From: Methylorubrum aminovorans
Lineage (GTDB): Bacteria > Pseudomonadota > Alphaproteobacteria > Rhizobiales > Beijerinckiaceae
Assembly (NCBI RefSeq): GCF_022179725.1
Contig: NZ_BPRC01000007.1
Coordinates: forward strand, 1-64,000
Direction of reading: 5' to 3'
DNA length: 64,000 nucleotides
Part shown: piece after piece, positions 56,243 to 63,426 of the stretch
Position numbering within the stretch: position 1 is the stretch's first letter
How the letters are laid out: every line of letters begins with the position of its first letter
Program-made: the position numbers and the translations under genes
Notes under the pieces: model-generated
What the model saw: only the letters and a program-made list of their open reading frames with translations
Database searches by the model: none
Told to the model about the DNA's origin: nothing

Positions 56243-58759
56243 GTGCCCGCGCCTCCAGTCCTTCCGCCGTCTTTCTCCGCGTGGTTCGCCTCGCGCGGCT
56301 GGGCGCCCCGCCCGCATCAGCTCGAACTGCTCGCGACCGTCCAAGCCGGACGCTCGGCGCTGCTCGTCGCGCCCACGGGAGCCGGCAAGACGCTGGCCGG
56401 CTTCCTGCCGAGCCTCGTCGAACTGAGCGAGCACAAGGGCACCGGGAAGGGCGGCGAGAAGGGCAAGGCGCGCGGCCTTCACACCCTCTACGTCTCGCCG
56501 CTCAAGGCGCTCGCGGTCGACATCGCCCGCAACCTCGAAGCGCCGATCGAAGACATCGGGCTTCCCGTGACCGTCGAGACCCGCACCGGCGATACCCCGG
56601 CCCACAAGCGCGCGCGCCAGATCCAGCGCCCGCCCGACATCCTGCTCACCACCCCCGAACAGCTCTCGCTCCTGCTCGCCCATCGCGAGGCGGAAGCATT
56701 TTTCGCCGGGCTGAAGACGGTCGTACTCGACGAGTTGCATGCCCTCGTCACCTCGAAGCGCGGCGATCTTCTCTCCCTGGCGCTCGCCCGCGTGCGGCGG
56801 CTGGCGCCGGAGGCCCGCGCCCTCGGCCTCTCGGCCACGGTGCGGGAGCCGGACGAGCTGCGGAAATACCTCGTCGGCCAAGTGCCGGGCGAAGACCGCC
56901 GGGCCGATCTCGTCGTGGTGAAGGGCGGCGCCAAGCCCGACCTGCACATGCTCGAGATCGGCCGCACGCTCCCGCTCTCCGGCCACACCGCTCGGCACGC
57001 CATGCCGGCGATCTACGACCTGATCCGGGCGCACCGCATGGTGCTCGTCTTCGTCAACACCCGCCTCCAGGCGGAATACACGTTCCAGGAGCTGTGGCGG
57101 CTCAACGACGACACGCTGCCGATCGCCCTGCATCACGGCTCGCTCGACGCCTCGCAGCGCCGCCGGGTTGAGGCGGCGATGGCGGCGGGGCAATTGCGCG
57201 CCATCGTCTGCACCGCGACCCTCGATCTCGGCATCGACTGGGGCGACGTCGATCTCGTGGTCAATGTCGGCGCGCCGAAGGGCGCGAGCCGGATCATGCA
57301 ACGGATCGGCCGGGCCAATCACCGCATGGACGAGCCCTCGAAGGCCTATCTCGTCCCCGGCAACCGCTTCGAGATGCTGGAATGCCGCGCCGCCCTCGAC
57401 GCGGTGGAGGAGGCGGCCCAGGACACGCCCGATGCCCGCCTCGGCGCCCCTGACGTGCTGGCCCAACACGTGCTCGGCATGGCCTGCGCCGACGCGTTCG
57501 ATCCGCTCGAACTCTACGGGGAGATCATCTCCGCCGCGCCCTATGCGAGCCTGTCCTGGGAGGATTTCGAGGCGGTGGTCGATTACGTCGCCACCGGCGG
57601 CTACGCCCTGCGCGCCTACGAGCGCTTCGCCAAGATCCTGCGCGGGCCGGACGGCAAGTGGCGGGTGCGCGATGCGCGGGTGGCACAACAATACCGCATG
57701 AACATCGGCACCATCATCGAGGCGACGCATATCAAGGTGCGCATGGCCCGCAGCCTGCGCTCCAAGCCCGGCACCGTGCTCCCCAAGGGTGGGCGGACGC
57801 TGGGCGAAGTCGAGGAGGATTTCGCCGAGACGCTCACCGTCGGAGACACCTTCCTGTTCGCGGGCGAGGTCCTGCGCTTCGAAGGGCTCGCCGAGGACGA
57901 GTGCCTCGTGACGCGGGCCGGGCCCGGCACCGACCCGGCGATCCCGTCCTATGCCGGCGCGAAGTTCCCGCTCTCGACCTTCCTCGCCGCGCGGGTGCGA
58001 GCCATCATCGCCGACCCGTTCGAGTGGGACCGGCTGCCGCGCCAGCTCTCGGACTACCTCGCGCAGCAGCGCCGGCACTCGGCCCTGCCGGGGGAGCGCG
58101 ACCTCCTGGTCGAAACCTTCGCCCGAGCCGGGCGCCACTATCTCACCGCCTTCCCGTTCGAGGGGCGGCTCGCCCACCAGACGCTGGGCATGCTGCTGAC
58201 CCGGCGCCTGGAGCGCGCCCGGCTGCGCCCGCTCGGGTTCGCCGCCAACGATTACGGCATCGCCATCTGGTGCACGAAGGATGTCAGCGAACGGGCCGCG
58301 CTCTCGCCCGGTTTCATGGAGGCCCTGTTCGACGAGGACATGCTCGGCGACGACTTGGAGGCGTGGCTCGACGAATCGGCGATGATGAAGCGCACGTTTC
58401 GCCAGTGCGCGGTGATCGCCGGGCTGATCGAGCGGCGCTTTCCCGGCCAGAAGAAGACCGGCCGGCAGGTCACGATCTCGACCGACTTGATCTACGACGT
58501 GCTGCGCCGCCACCAGCCCGACCACCTGCTCCTGCGCGCCGCACGGCAGGATGCGGCAACCGGACTCCTCGACGTGACCCGCCTCGGCATGATGCTGAGG
58601 CGTATCCGGGGGCGAATCACCCACAGGGCGCTCGACCGGGTCTCGCCACTCTCCGTGTCCGTCATGCTCGAAATCGGGCGCGAGCGGGTCTACGGGGAGG
58701 GGGCCGACGAGATCCTGGCTGAGGCCGAAGCCGAGCTGCTGCAGGAAGCGCTCGGCTGA
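56243..58759 (+). CDS. Ligase-associated DNA damage response DEXH-box helicase (Lhr-like)
   Basis: An 838-residue SF2 helicase. Walker A APTGAGKTLAGFLPSL (residues about 45-60), DExH box LDELHALV, motif VI IGRANHR and an N-terminal R..F..PHQLELLATV define it. It has the Lhr winged-helix/C-terminal extension without the second half of large Lhr. The family is described as one of four proteins (helicase, exonuclease, ligase, PdeM) linked by gene order and called ligase-associated. Here it is directly followed by pdeM, while exonuclease and ligase are missing. Start is GTG 56243. Confidence 0.93.
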   Translation: MPAPPVLPPSFSAWFASRGWAPRPHQLELLATVQAGRSALLVAPTGAGKTLAGFLPSLVELSEHKGTGKGGEKGKARGLHTLYVSPLKALAVDIARNLEAPIEDIGLPVTVETRTGDTPAHKRARQIQRPPDILLTTPEQLSLLLAHREAEAFFAGLKTVVLDELHALVTSKRGDLLSLALARVRRLAPEARALGLSATVREPDELRKYLVGQVPGEDRRADLVVVKGGAKPDLHMLEIGRTLPLSGHTARHAMPAIYDLIRAHRMVLVFVNTRLQAEYTFQELWRLNDDTLPIALHHGSLDASQRRRVEAAMAAGQLRAIVCTATLDLGIDWGDVDLVVNVGAPKGASRIMQRIGRANHRMDEPSKAYLVPGNRFEMLECRAALDAVEEAAQDTPDARLGAPDVLAQHVLGMACADAFDPLELYGEIISAAPYASLSWEDFEAVVDYVATGGYALRAYERFAKILRGPDGKWRVRDARVAQQYRMNIGTIIEATHIKVRMARSLRSKPGTVLPKGGRTLGEVEEDFAETLTVGDTFLFAGEVLRFEGLAEDECLVTRAGPGTDPAIPSYAGAKFPLSTFLAARVRAIIADPFEWDRLPRQLSDYLAQQRRHSALPGERDLLVETFARAGRHYLTAFPFEGRLAHQTLGMLLTRRLERARLRPLGFAANDYGIAIWCTKDVSERAALSPGFMEALFDEDMLGDDLEAWLDESAMMKRTFRQCAVIAGLIERRFPGQKKTGRQVTISTDLIYDVLRRHQPDHLLLRAARQDAATGLLDVTRLGMMLRRIRGRITHRALDRVSPLSVSVMLEIGRERVYGEGADEILAEAEAELLQEALG

Positions 58760-58800
58760 CGCGGGCCGGTCGCCCCCTCCGCGAAGCTTGGGACAACGAC

Positions 58801-59514
58801 GTGGCACTCGGCCAGAGACTCGAGAAGACCGTGAAGGGCACCGACCTTGCGCTCGCCGGCGAGGCTGTGAGCCTCGACCGCACCGGCGCCCTGTGGCTGC
58901 CCGAATACCGCACCCTGGTGGTGTCGGACCTGCACCTGGAGAAGGGCTCGTCATTCGCTGCCCGCTCGGGCCAGTTCCTGCCGCCCTACGACACGCGCGA
59001 GACGCTTGCCTGCCTGCATGAGGTGATCCAGCGGCTCGATCCGGCCTGCGTCGTCGCGCTGGGCGATTCCTTCCACGATGCCCGCGGCCCGGAGCGGATG
59101 GAGCCCGGCGACCGGGCGATGATCGCCGCGCTGCAGGAGGGCCGCGACTGGGTCTGGATCGCCGGCAATCACGACGCGGCGGTGAGCGAGGGCGTCGGCG
59201 GGCGCTATTGCGAGACGATGTCCCTCGGCGGCCTGACCTTGCGCCACGAGCCGCTGGCGGGGGCCGGGGCGGGCGAGATCGCCGGCCATCTCCACCCCTG
59301 CGGCAAGGTGACGATGCGCGGCCGATCCGTGCGCCGCCGCTGCTTCGTCGGCGATGGCCACCGTCTCGTGATGCCGGCCTTCGGCGCCTATACCGGCGGC
59401 CTCAACGTGCGCGACGCCGCCTTCGAGCCGCTCTTCCCCAAAGGGTTCACGGCCTACCTGCTCGGCGACGGGCGCGTCTTCGCGATCGGACGATCCATGC
59501 TCGGGCGGGATTGA
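58801..59514 (+). CDS. pdeM: Ligase-associated DNA damage response endonuclease PdeM
   Basis: A 237-residue calcineurin-type metallophosphoesterase. Metal ligands are in VVSDLHLEKGSSFA, VVALGDSFHD, WIAGNHDAA, LRHEPLAG and GHLHPCGKV. It belongs to the set of DNA damage response genes named for co-occurrence with an ATP-dependent ligase. It sits 42 bases behind the Lhr-like helicase. GTG 58801 is the natural start. Substrate assignment (DNA ends or gaps) is by family annotation. Confidence 0.93.
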   Translation: MALGQRLEKTVKGTDLALAGEAVSLDRTGALWLPEYRTLVVSDLHLEKGSSFAARSGQFLPPYDTRETLACLHEVIQRLDPACVVALGDSFHDARGPERMEPGDRAMIAALQEGRDWVWIAGNHDAAVSEGVGGRYCETMSLGGLTLRHEPLAGAGAGEIAGHLHPCGKVTMRGRSVRRRCFVGDGHRLVMPAFGAYTGGLNVRDAAFEPLFPKGFTAYLLGDGRVFAIGRSMLGRD

Positions 59515-59589
59515 GGGACGTCACACCACATCCGGTTGATCCCTTCGGGATGGCGGATTTGGGCTTCGCTCAAGCGCCGCGTGGGCTCA

Positions 59590-59630
59590 GCGATACGGTC
59601 TCCGCTTTGATCAAGCGGAGACCGTATCGC
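59590..59630. repeat. Perfect 18-bp-stem hairpin
   Basis: The arms GCGATACGGTCTCCGCTT (59590-59607) and AAGCGGAGACCGTATCGC (59613-59630) are exact inverted complements with loop TGATC. It lies 76 bases after the pdeM stop. No T-tract follows, but it may still serve to end transcription or be a mobile palindrome. Confidence 0.75.
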
Positions 59631-59795
59631 AGACATAGGGCAGATCGACCGAAAGGAAGTGCACTCATGGCAAATCCGAGCGCGTAGGCCGCCCACATCT
59701 TTTGATCCAAAATCACCTTGCGACTACTACTTTCGCGCGCAAGGCAGCAAAATCGTCTTCTGCGATGGTGCCGTCCTCATGGGAGGACAGGTGCG

Positions 59796-60914
59796 ATGGC
59801 TGCCGGCAACAATCCCGAACGCAGAACCCGCAAGTTTTCCGAAGTCGTCACACCGCGCCCCATTCGTACCCGCAGTTTGACCAGCCGGGGTGTCGCGCCG
59901 CCACGGGAACTTGGCCCTCTCGAACAATTGCTGGGCGTTTGGACCGGAAAGGGTACGGGCTGGAACATGATCGCCCTCCCGTTCCACAAGGCTCCGGCGC
60001 CGCCGGCCGGATTCAAGTTCCGCGTGCTGATGAACCAGTACGACGAGGAGCTTCAGTTCACGTTCGTCGACGACGATGTTCCCAATCGCGGGCTTTCGAG
60101 GCCGAGCCAGCCCGACTTCGACCAATTCGTCGTCACTCTCGATTATCAGCAGAAGATCGCACAAATCGCTGCGGAAGATCGGCCGAGCAGCGGCGGCTTG
60201 GCCGGCCCGGTCGGACTGCCGATCCACCACGAACCCGGCCTGTGGCTCTACGAGAAGAACCGCCGGAGCACGGACGATCAGATCGAGGGCGATGCGGTGT
60301 CCGAGGTCGAGCTCGACGTCGCGCGGCTGGCCTCGATCCCGCACGGAAATTCCGTCCTGGCCCTCGGCAAGTCGGAGGTGCACCACGGCATGCCGCCGAT
60401 CCCGCCCATCAGCGGCCTACCCTCGGGCCGGTTCGAGGATGTCACGACTCCGGACTATGATTTCAGATCCGCCACCGATCCCGATCCGTATTTCGAACCG
60501 TACCGGCATTACATCGACAATCCCTTCATGGGGAATGTCACGGTGCCTGGATTTCCTGGCTTCAGCCCGGCCGACATGAACGCAATTTTGCGTTTCGCGA
60601 ACCAGAACGTCGAGATCGTTCGGACGACGACGCTGACCGTTGATTCGACGCGCAAGAGCGCTGGAATCTCGAATGTTCCCTTTTCGGTTCGCGAGGCCGA
60701 ACCGGTCAGCATGAAATCGACGTTCTGGATTCAGGAGTTGGCGGAGAAGGACGAGCAGGGCAATCCGAAACTCCGTTTGCAATACTCACAGGTCGTCATG
60801 CTGCATTTCTTCCGCCCTCGGGAAGACGAACTTCCGGAAAGAGCCGTCTGGCCGCATATCAGCATCGCGACCCTGGACAAGCTGCCTGCCGGTTACGAAC
60901 TCGTGGAGAGCTAG
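59796..60914 (+). CDS. FABP-like/heme-binding beta-barrel family protein
   Basis: A 372-residue protein. Its N-terminal half begins LGPLEQLLGVWTGKGTGWNMI, the GxWxGxGxG opening of FABP-like heme-binding barrels (nitrobindin relatives). The remainder reads as a beta-rich hydrophilic chain with SVLALGKSEVHHGMPPIPP and YRHYIDNPFMGNVTVPGFPGFSPADMNAILR, and a late FWIQELAEK...LRLQYSQVVMLHF strand pair. Codon use is slightly less GC-rich than the neighbours. GGAGG nine bases before ATG 59796 fixes the start. Heme binding is inference only. Confidence 0.65.
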   Translation: MAAGNNPERRTRKFSEVVTPRPIRTRSLTSRGVAPPRELGPLEQLLGVWTGKGTGWNMIALPFHKAPAPPAGFKFRVLMNQYDEELQFTFVDDDVPNRGLSRPSQPDFDQFVVTLDYQQKIAQIAAEDRPSSGGLAGPVGLPIHHEPGLWLYEKNRRSTDDQIEGDAVSEVELDVARLASIPHGNSVLALGKSEVHHGMPPIPPISGLPSGRFEDVTTPDYDFRSATDPDPYFEPYRHYIDNPFMGNVTVPGFPGFSPADMNAILRFANQNVEIVRTTTLTVDSTRKSAGISNVPFSVREAEPVSMKSTFWIQELAEKDEQGNPKLRLQYSQVVMLHFFRPREDELPERAVWPHISIATLDKLPAGYELVES

Positions 60915-60976
60915 AGAATCGTCCCGAAAGGCAGCCATTGTCTTTCGGAAAAAGAAGCTGCGAAGACAATAGTATC

Positions 60977-61013
60977 AAGCATCGTGCTGGATATCAGATC
61001 CAGCACGATGCTT
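60977..61013. repeat. Perfect 16-bp-stem hairpin
   Basis: The arms AAGCATCGTGCTGGAT (60977-60992) and ATCCAGCACGATGCTT (60998-61013) are exact inverted complements with a 5-base loop ATCAG, located 63 bases after the stop of the heme-binding-type gene. It has the same geometry as the hairpin at 59590 although the sequence differs. Confidence 0.75.
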
Positions 61014-61033
61014 TAAATGCTCGTTCCCGCGCT

Positions 61034-61165
61034 GTGGTGACACGTTTGACCCTAAGCAGCCAAGGCCGCGCGACGTGCCAAGTTCTTCACGGCAGCGCCC
61101 GCACGGAGGAGGCCGCGCAGTTCCTGCTGGATCTGATCGCAGCGATACCCCATCGCATCCACAGT
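61034..61165 (+). pseudogene. Remnant of IS481-type transposase core
   Basis: The reading frame gives VVTRLTLSSQGRATCQVLHGSARTEEAAQFLLDLIAAIPHRIHS. The segment EEAAQFLLDLIAAIPHRIHS resembles the IS481 transposase integrase core, where AAxFLxxLIAAVPYxIHTVLTDNG is typical. The expected TDNG continuation is missing and no terminal repeats are visible, so this is at most a decayed fragment. It could also be chance similarity. Confidence 0.45.
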
Positions 61166-61226
61166 TGGCGGCCGGCGCAGAGCATCCTCGTCGGTCGCGG
61201 CAATGCTGTTCGGCTCGCCCGTTACT

Positions 61227-61652
61227 TCACCCGCCGAGCGGCGGAACGATGCCGAGCGCCATCAGGATGGCGAGCACGTCGAACTGCTCCCAATGCGCGG
61301 TGATGCGACCGTCACGCAGCGCATAGGCCGTGATTCCTTTCAGTCGGAACCGCGCTCCCGTCGGAGCGACGTGCATGAACTGTCCGACATGCTCGCCATT
61401 CGCCGACCAGATCGCGACGACGGTATCGCCTTGCTCGATCGTCCGCTCGACATGATAGTCCTGGCGGAACGCGCTGTTGATGAAGCTGACCGACCTGGTG
61501 AAGCCTGCCTTGTCCGGTGTCGCCCCGAACACCGGCGAATGGTCGACGAAGTCATCCGCCAGCCGCTCCTGCGCCAGCCGAGCGGCGACGTCAGGGTCAT
61601 TGCAGGTGTAAAATTCGGCGAACAGGCGGTCGCCATAAGGATTGATGCTCAT
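61227..61652 (-). CDS. SnoaL-like/ester cyclase family protein
   Basis: A 141-residue cytoplasmic NTF2-fold protein: MSINPYGDRLFAEFYTCNDPDVAARLAQERLADDFVDHSPVFGATPDKAGFTRSVSFINSAFRQDYHVERTIEQGDTVVAIWSANGEHVGQFMHVAPTGARFRLKGITAYALRDGRITAHWEQFDVLAILMALG. It matches ester-cyclase/SnoaL-like proteins, with the typical VVAxWxAxGxHxG core and ITAYALRDGRITxHWExFD ending. These genes often accompany HxlR regulators and NmrA oxidoreductases. The start was set at ATG 61652. Confidence 0.88.
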   Translation of the reverse strand: MSINPYGDRLFAEFYTCNDPDVAARLAQERLADDFVDHSPVFGATPDKAGFTRSVSFINSAFRQDYHVERTIEQGDTVVAIWSANGEHVGQFMHVAPTGARFRLKGITAYALRDGRITAHWEQFDVLAILMALGIVPPLGG

Positions 61653-61958
61653 AATTTTCGTCCTGATATTGCGCGAATAATCCGCGTCACGAGTGCCGCA
61701 GAAGTGTTGCAGGCTGATGGGGGCAGCGGTTGCTTGGTGCTGCGCGGTTCGAAGCAGAGCAGGCCAGGGAAATGCGTTCACTCGTCGATGGCGGCGCCTC
61801 TCCAACCCAGCGGATTAGGGTCAAGAAGCGCTGCCCTCCGAGACCTACGGACCCGTGCCGACGGGATGACAATCAAGCCGCTGACCGGGTTGACGAGGAA
61901 TCCGAGTTGCCGCGATCACTGTGCCGACGAGGTCCTGCGCGTCGCCGACGCGATCCGG

Positions 61959-62078
61959 CTACCGTCCTTTGGGCCGACGAACGCAAGCACCATTGGCACC
62001 GAGATCATCGCGGGCGAGCAGACGGTCATTGAGCGGACCGCCCGAAGCGCCGGCGGTGCCGTGAACGACAACGGCCAT
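61959..62078 (-). pseudogene. Decayed NAD(P)-binding (NmrA-like) gene start
   Basis: A 39-codon frame MAVVVHGTAGASGGPLNDRLLARDDLGANGACVRRPKGR ends in TAG. Its opening VVVHGTAGASGGP resembles the dinucleotide-binding GxTGxxGxP loop of NmrA/SDR-type proteins, and a strong ribosome binding site (AGGAGAGG) precedes the ATG. No continuation was found downstream. Lying between an ester cyclase gene and a divergent HxlR gene, it fits a lost oxidoreductase. Confidence 0.4.
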
Positions 62079-62116
62079 GAACCTCTCCTTGCATCGGAAC
62101 TCTGTTCGACGGCATG

Positions 62117-62155
62117 TTAGTGCAGATGGAGCATCGGTTACGTCAAATGCACTAA
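62117..62155. promoter_or_regulatory. Inverted repeat upstream of the HxlR gene
   Basis: TTAGTGCA (62117-62124) and TGCACTAA (62148-62155) are perfect inverted complements with 23 bases between their inner ends. They lie between the decayed NmrA-like start and the HxlR start, so a dimeric regulator could control both. Confidence 0.65.
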
Positions 62156-62167
62156 TGGAGGGATTTT

Positions 62168-62509
62168 TTGGCGCGGAAAAAAAGTTGTCCGGAGTGCGGA
62201 GTGGAACGCTTTCTGCTTCTCCTTGACGGGCCTTGGGCCACGCTGATCGTACGCGAATTACTCCAAGGGCCGCGCCGATTTAGCGAACTGCGCGATGCTC
62301 TGGAGGGTATCAGCGCGCATACGCTGACCCACCGCCTTCGGCGCTTCGAGGCGCACGGGATCGTCACTCGGACGGTCTATGCTGAAATCCCGCCGAGGGT
62401 CGTGTACGAGTTGACACCACTGGGTGAATCGCTGCGCGACATTCTCTATGCCATGGCTGCCTGGGGGCAGAGCGTCACCAATCAGCAGCTCATGGCCGCC
62501 ACAGACTGA
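62168..62509 (+). CDS. HxlR family winged-helix transcriptional regulator
   Basis: A 113-residue regulator. MARKKSCPECGVERFLLLLDGPWATLIVRELLQGPRRFSELRDALEGISAHTLTHRLRRFEAHGIVTRTVYAEIPPRVVYELTPLGESLRDILYAMAAWGQ follows the HxlR pattern, with the CPxC near the N-terminus (redox-sensitive cysteine in many members), GPWxxLIxRxL, RFxELR...I...LTxRLRxLExxGIVxRxxY..PPRVxYxLTxxG. Start: TTG 62168, five bases after GGAGGG; an upstream ATG is out of frame. Divergent from the ester cyclase/NmrA remnant side. Confidence 0.9.
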   Translation: MARKKSCPECGVERFLLLLDGPWATLIVRELLQGPRRFSELRDALEGISAHTLTHRLRRFEAHGIVTRTVYAEIPPRVVYELTPLGESLRDILYAMAAWGQSVTNQQLMAATD

Positions 62510-62687
62510 CCCGCGGTTATCCTGTCGAAGTTGTGGTCGGCGTAGAAAAAGTATCTCGGTCACGAGGAGACCGCATCCACGTTCGGGACCGGTCATCCCG
62601 GTTGGCTCGACGTAAGGTCGTGCCTCTCGTCGAGATGGCCCGCCGCGCAGCGGCTCAAAATGCGTCGGCGATTGTTGGAGCAGCGCC

Positions 62688-63125
62688 TTACGCTGCGACC
62701 AACAGCGCCGCCCCGGCGATCCCCGACAGGGCCAGACGCAACCGGCCCATCCAGTTCGGGACCATGCCGCGGCGGGCGAGGTCCTGATCGACGATGCCCC
62801 AGAGCAGGACCAGGGCGCCGAGGGTGCGAAGGTCCCATGGCGCCGGGGCGGCCAAAGCCGCCCAGGCCAGCAGCGAGGGCACGATGGCCAGGACGTAATC
62901 GCGCCAGCCGGCGCCGCGCGCCGCCGCGACGCCCCAGCGGATGCCGCCGAGGAATGAGGCGATCACCGCACCGTAGGCGGAGAGGATGGTGCGCGGCGAG
63001 AGGCCGATCGTGCCCAGGCCGACATCCGTACCGCTCACCGACAGCGCGGCGAAGCCCACGAACGGGATCAGCCCCGCGATGCCGAGAAGGACAGCGCTCG
63101 CGGGTACCGTGTTCAGCCGCCCCAT
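62688..63125 (-). CDS. DUF3429 integral membrane protein
   Basis: A 145-residue protein with four predicted helices. Segments ASAVLLGIAGLIPFVGFAALSVSG, AYGAVIASFLGGIRWGVAA (the DUF3429 signature FLGGIRWG) and SLLAWAALAAPAPW are clear. Function of the family is unknown. Start: ATG 63125 (MGRLNTVPAS) preceded by GAGGAGA; a longer frame is not supported. Divergent from the ClC gene. Confidence 0.88.
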   Translation of the reverse strand: MGRLNTVPASAVLLGIAGLIPFVGFAALSVSGTDVGLGTIGLSPRTILSAYGAVIASFLGGIRWGVAAARGAGWRDYVLAIVPSLLAWAALAAPAPWDLRTLGALVLLWGIVDQDLARRGMVPNWMGRLRLALSGIAGAALLVAA

Positions 63126-63312
63126 GCCGTCTCCTCGGCTGCCTGCCGTGCGATCCGGCTCGCACCGGTTTCGCGCATCGCTCGAACCCACCCGCCGCGA
63201 CGGGATGGCCCTGTGCGGGCCGCCGGCGAGCGGGCGGTGTCATGATCCGGTGTAAACGCGCAGATCCTCATCCGTCCCGCAACCGAGACCATTTGTTGCA
63301 GTACGCGCCCTC

Positions 63313-63406
63313 ATCCCGCGCCCGGCCAAGAATCGGCGCGGGATAGCGGCGGGGCGACCATGGTGCCGGACGGCGGGCACCGGCAGGATGGGCACGAGAC
63401 GGCCCA
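63313..63406. other. Three consecutive hairpins in the ClC upstream region
   Basis: ATCCCGCGCC/GGCGCGGGAT (63313-63344, 10 bp, 12-base loop), GGTGCC/GGCACC (63362-63381, 6 bp, loop GGACGGCG) and TGGGC/GCCCA (63389-63406, 5 bp). If the ClC coding region starts at the in-frame ATG 63388, the third lies in coding sequence. In GC-rich DNA such stems arise easily; the first is the most convincing. Confidence 0.4.
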
Positions 63407-63426
63407 CCCCTTGCACGATCGATTCC

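Noticed and set aside
55775..58954. A 1059-codon open frame antisense to the helicase and esterase genes
   Set aside because: The protein is low in recognisable motifs and rich in Arg/Gly/Ala repeats typical of frames opposite high-G+C genes. The + strand holds intact conserved genes across the same interval.
61203..62120. A 305-codon frame across the accessory region
   Set aside because: It runs antisense to the ester cyclase and across the decayed NmrA start with no ribosome binding site or domain.
63126..63426. A fluoride riboswitch before the ClC gene
   Set aside because: The conserved core was not found and the encoded ClC has chloride-type GSGIP and GREGP motifs.
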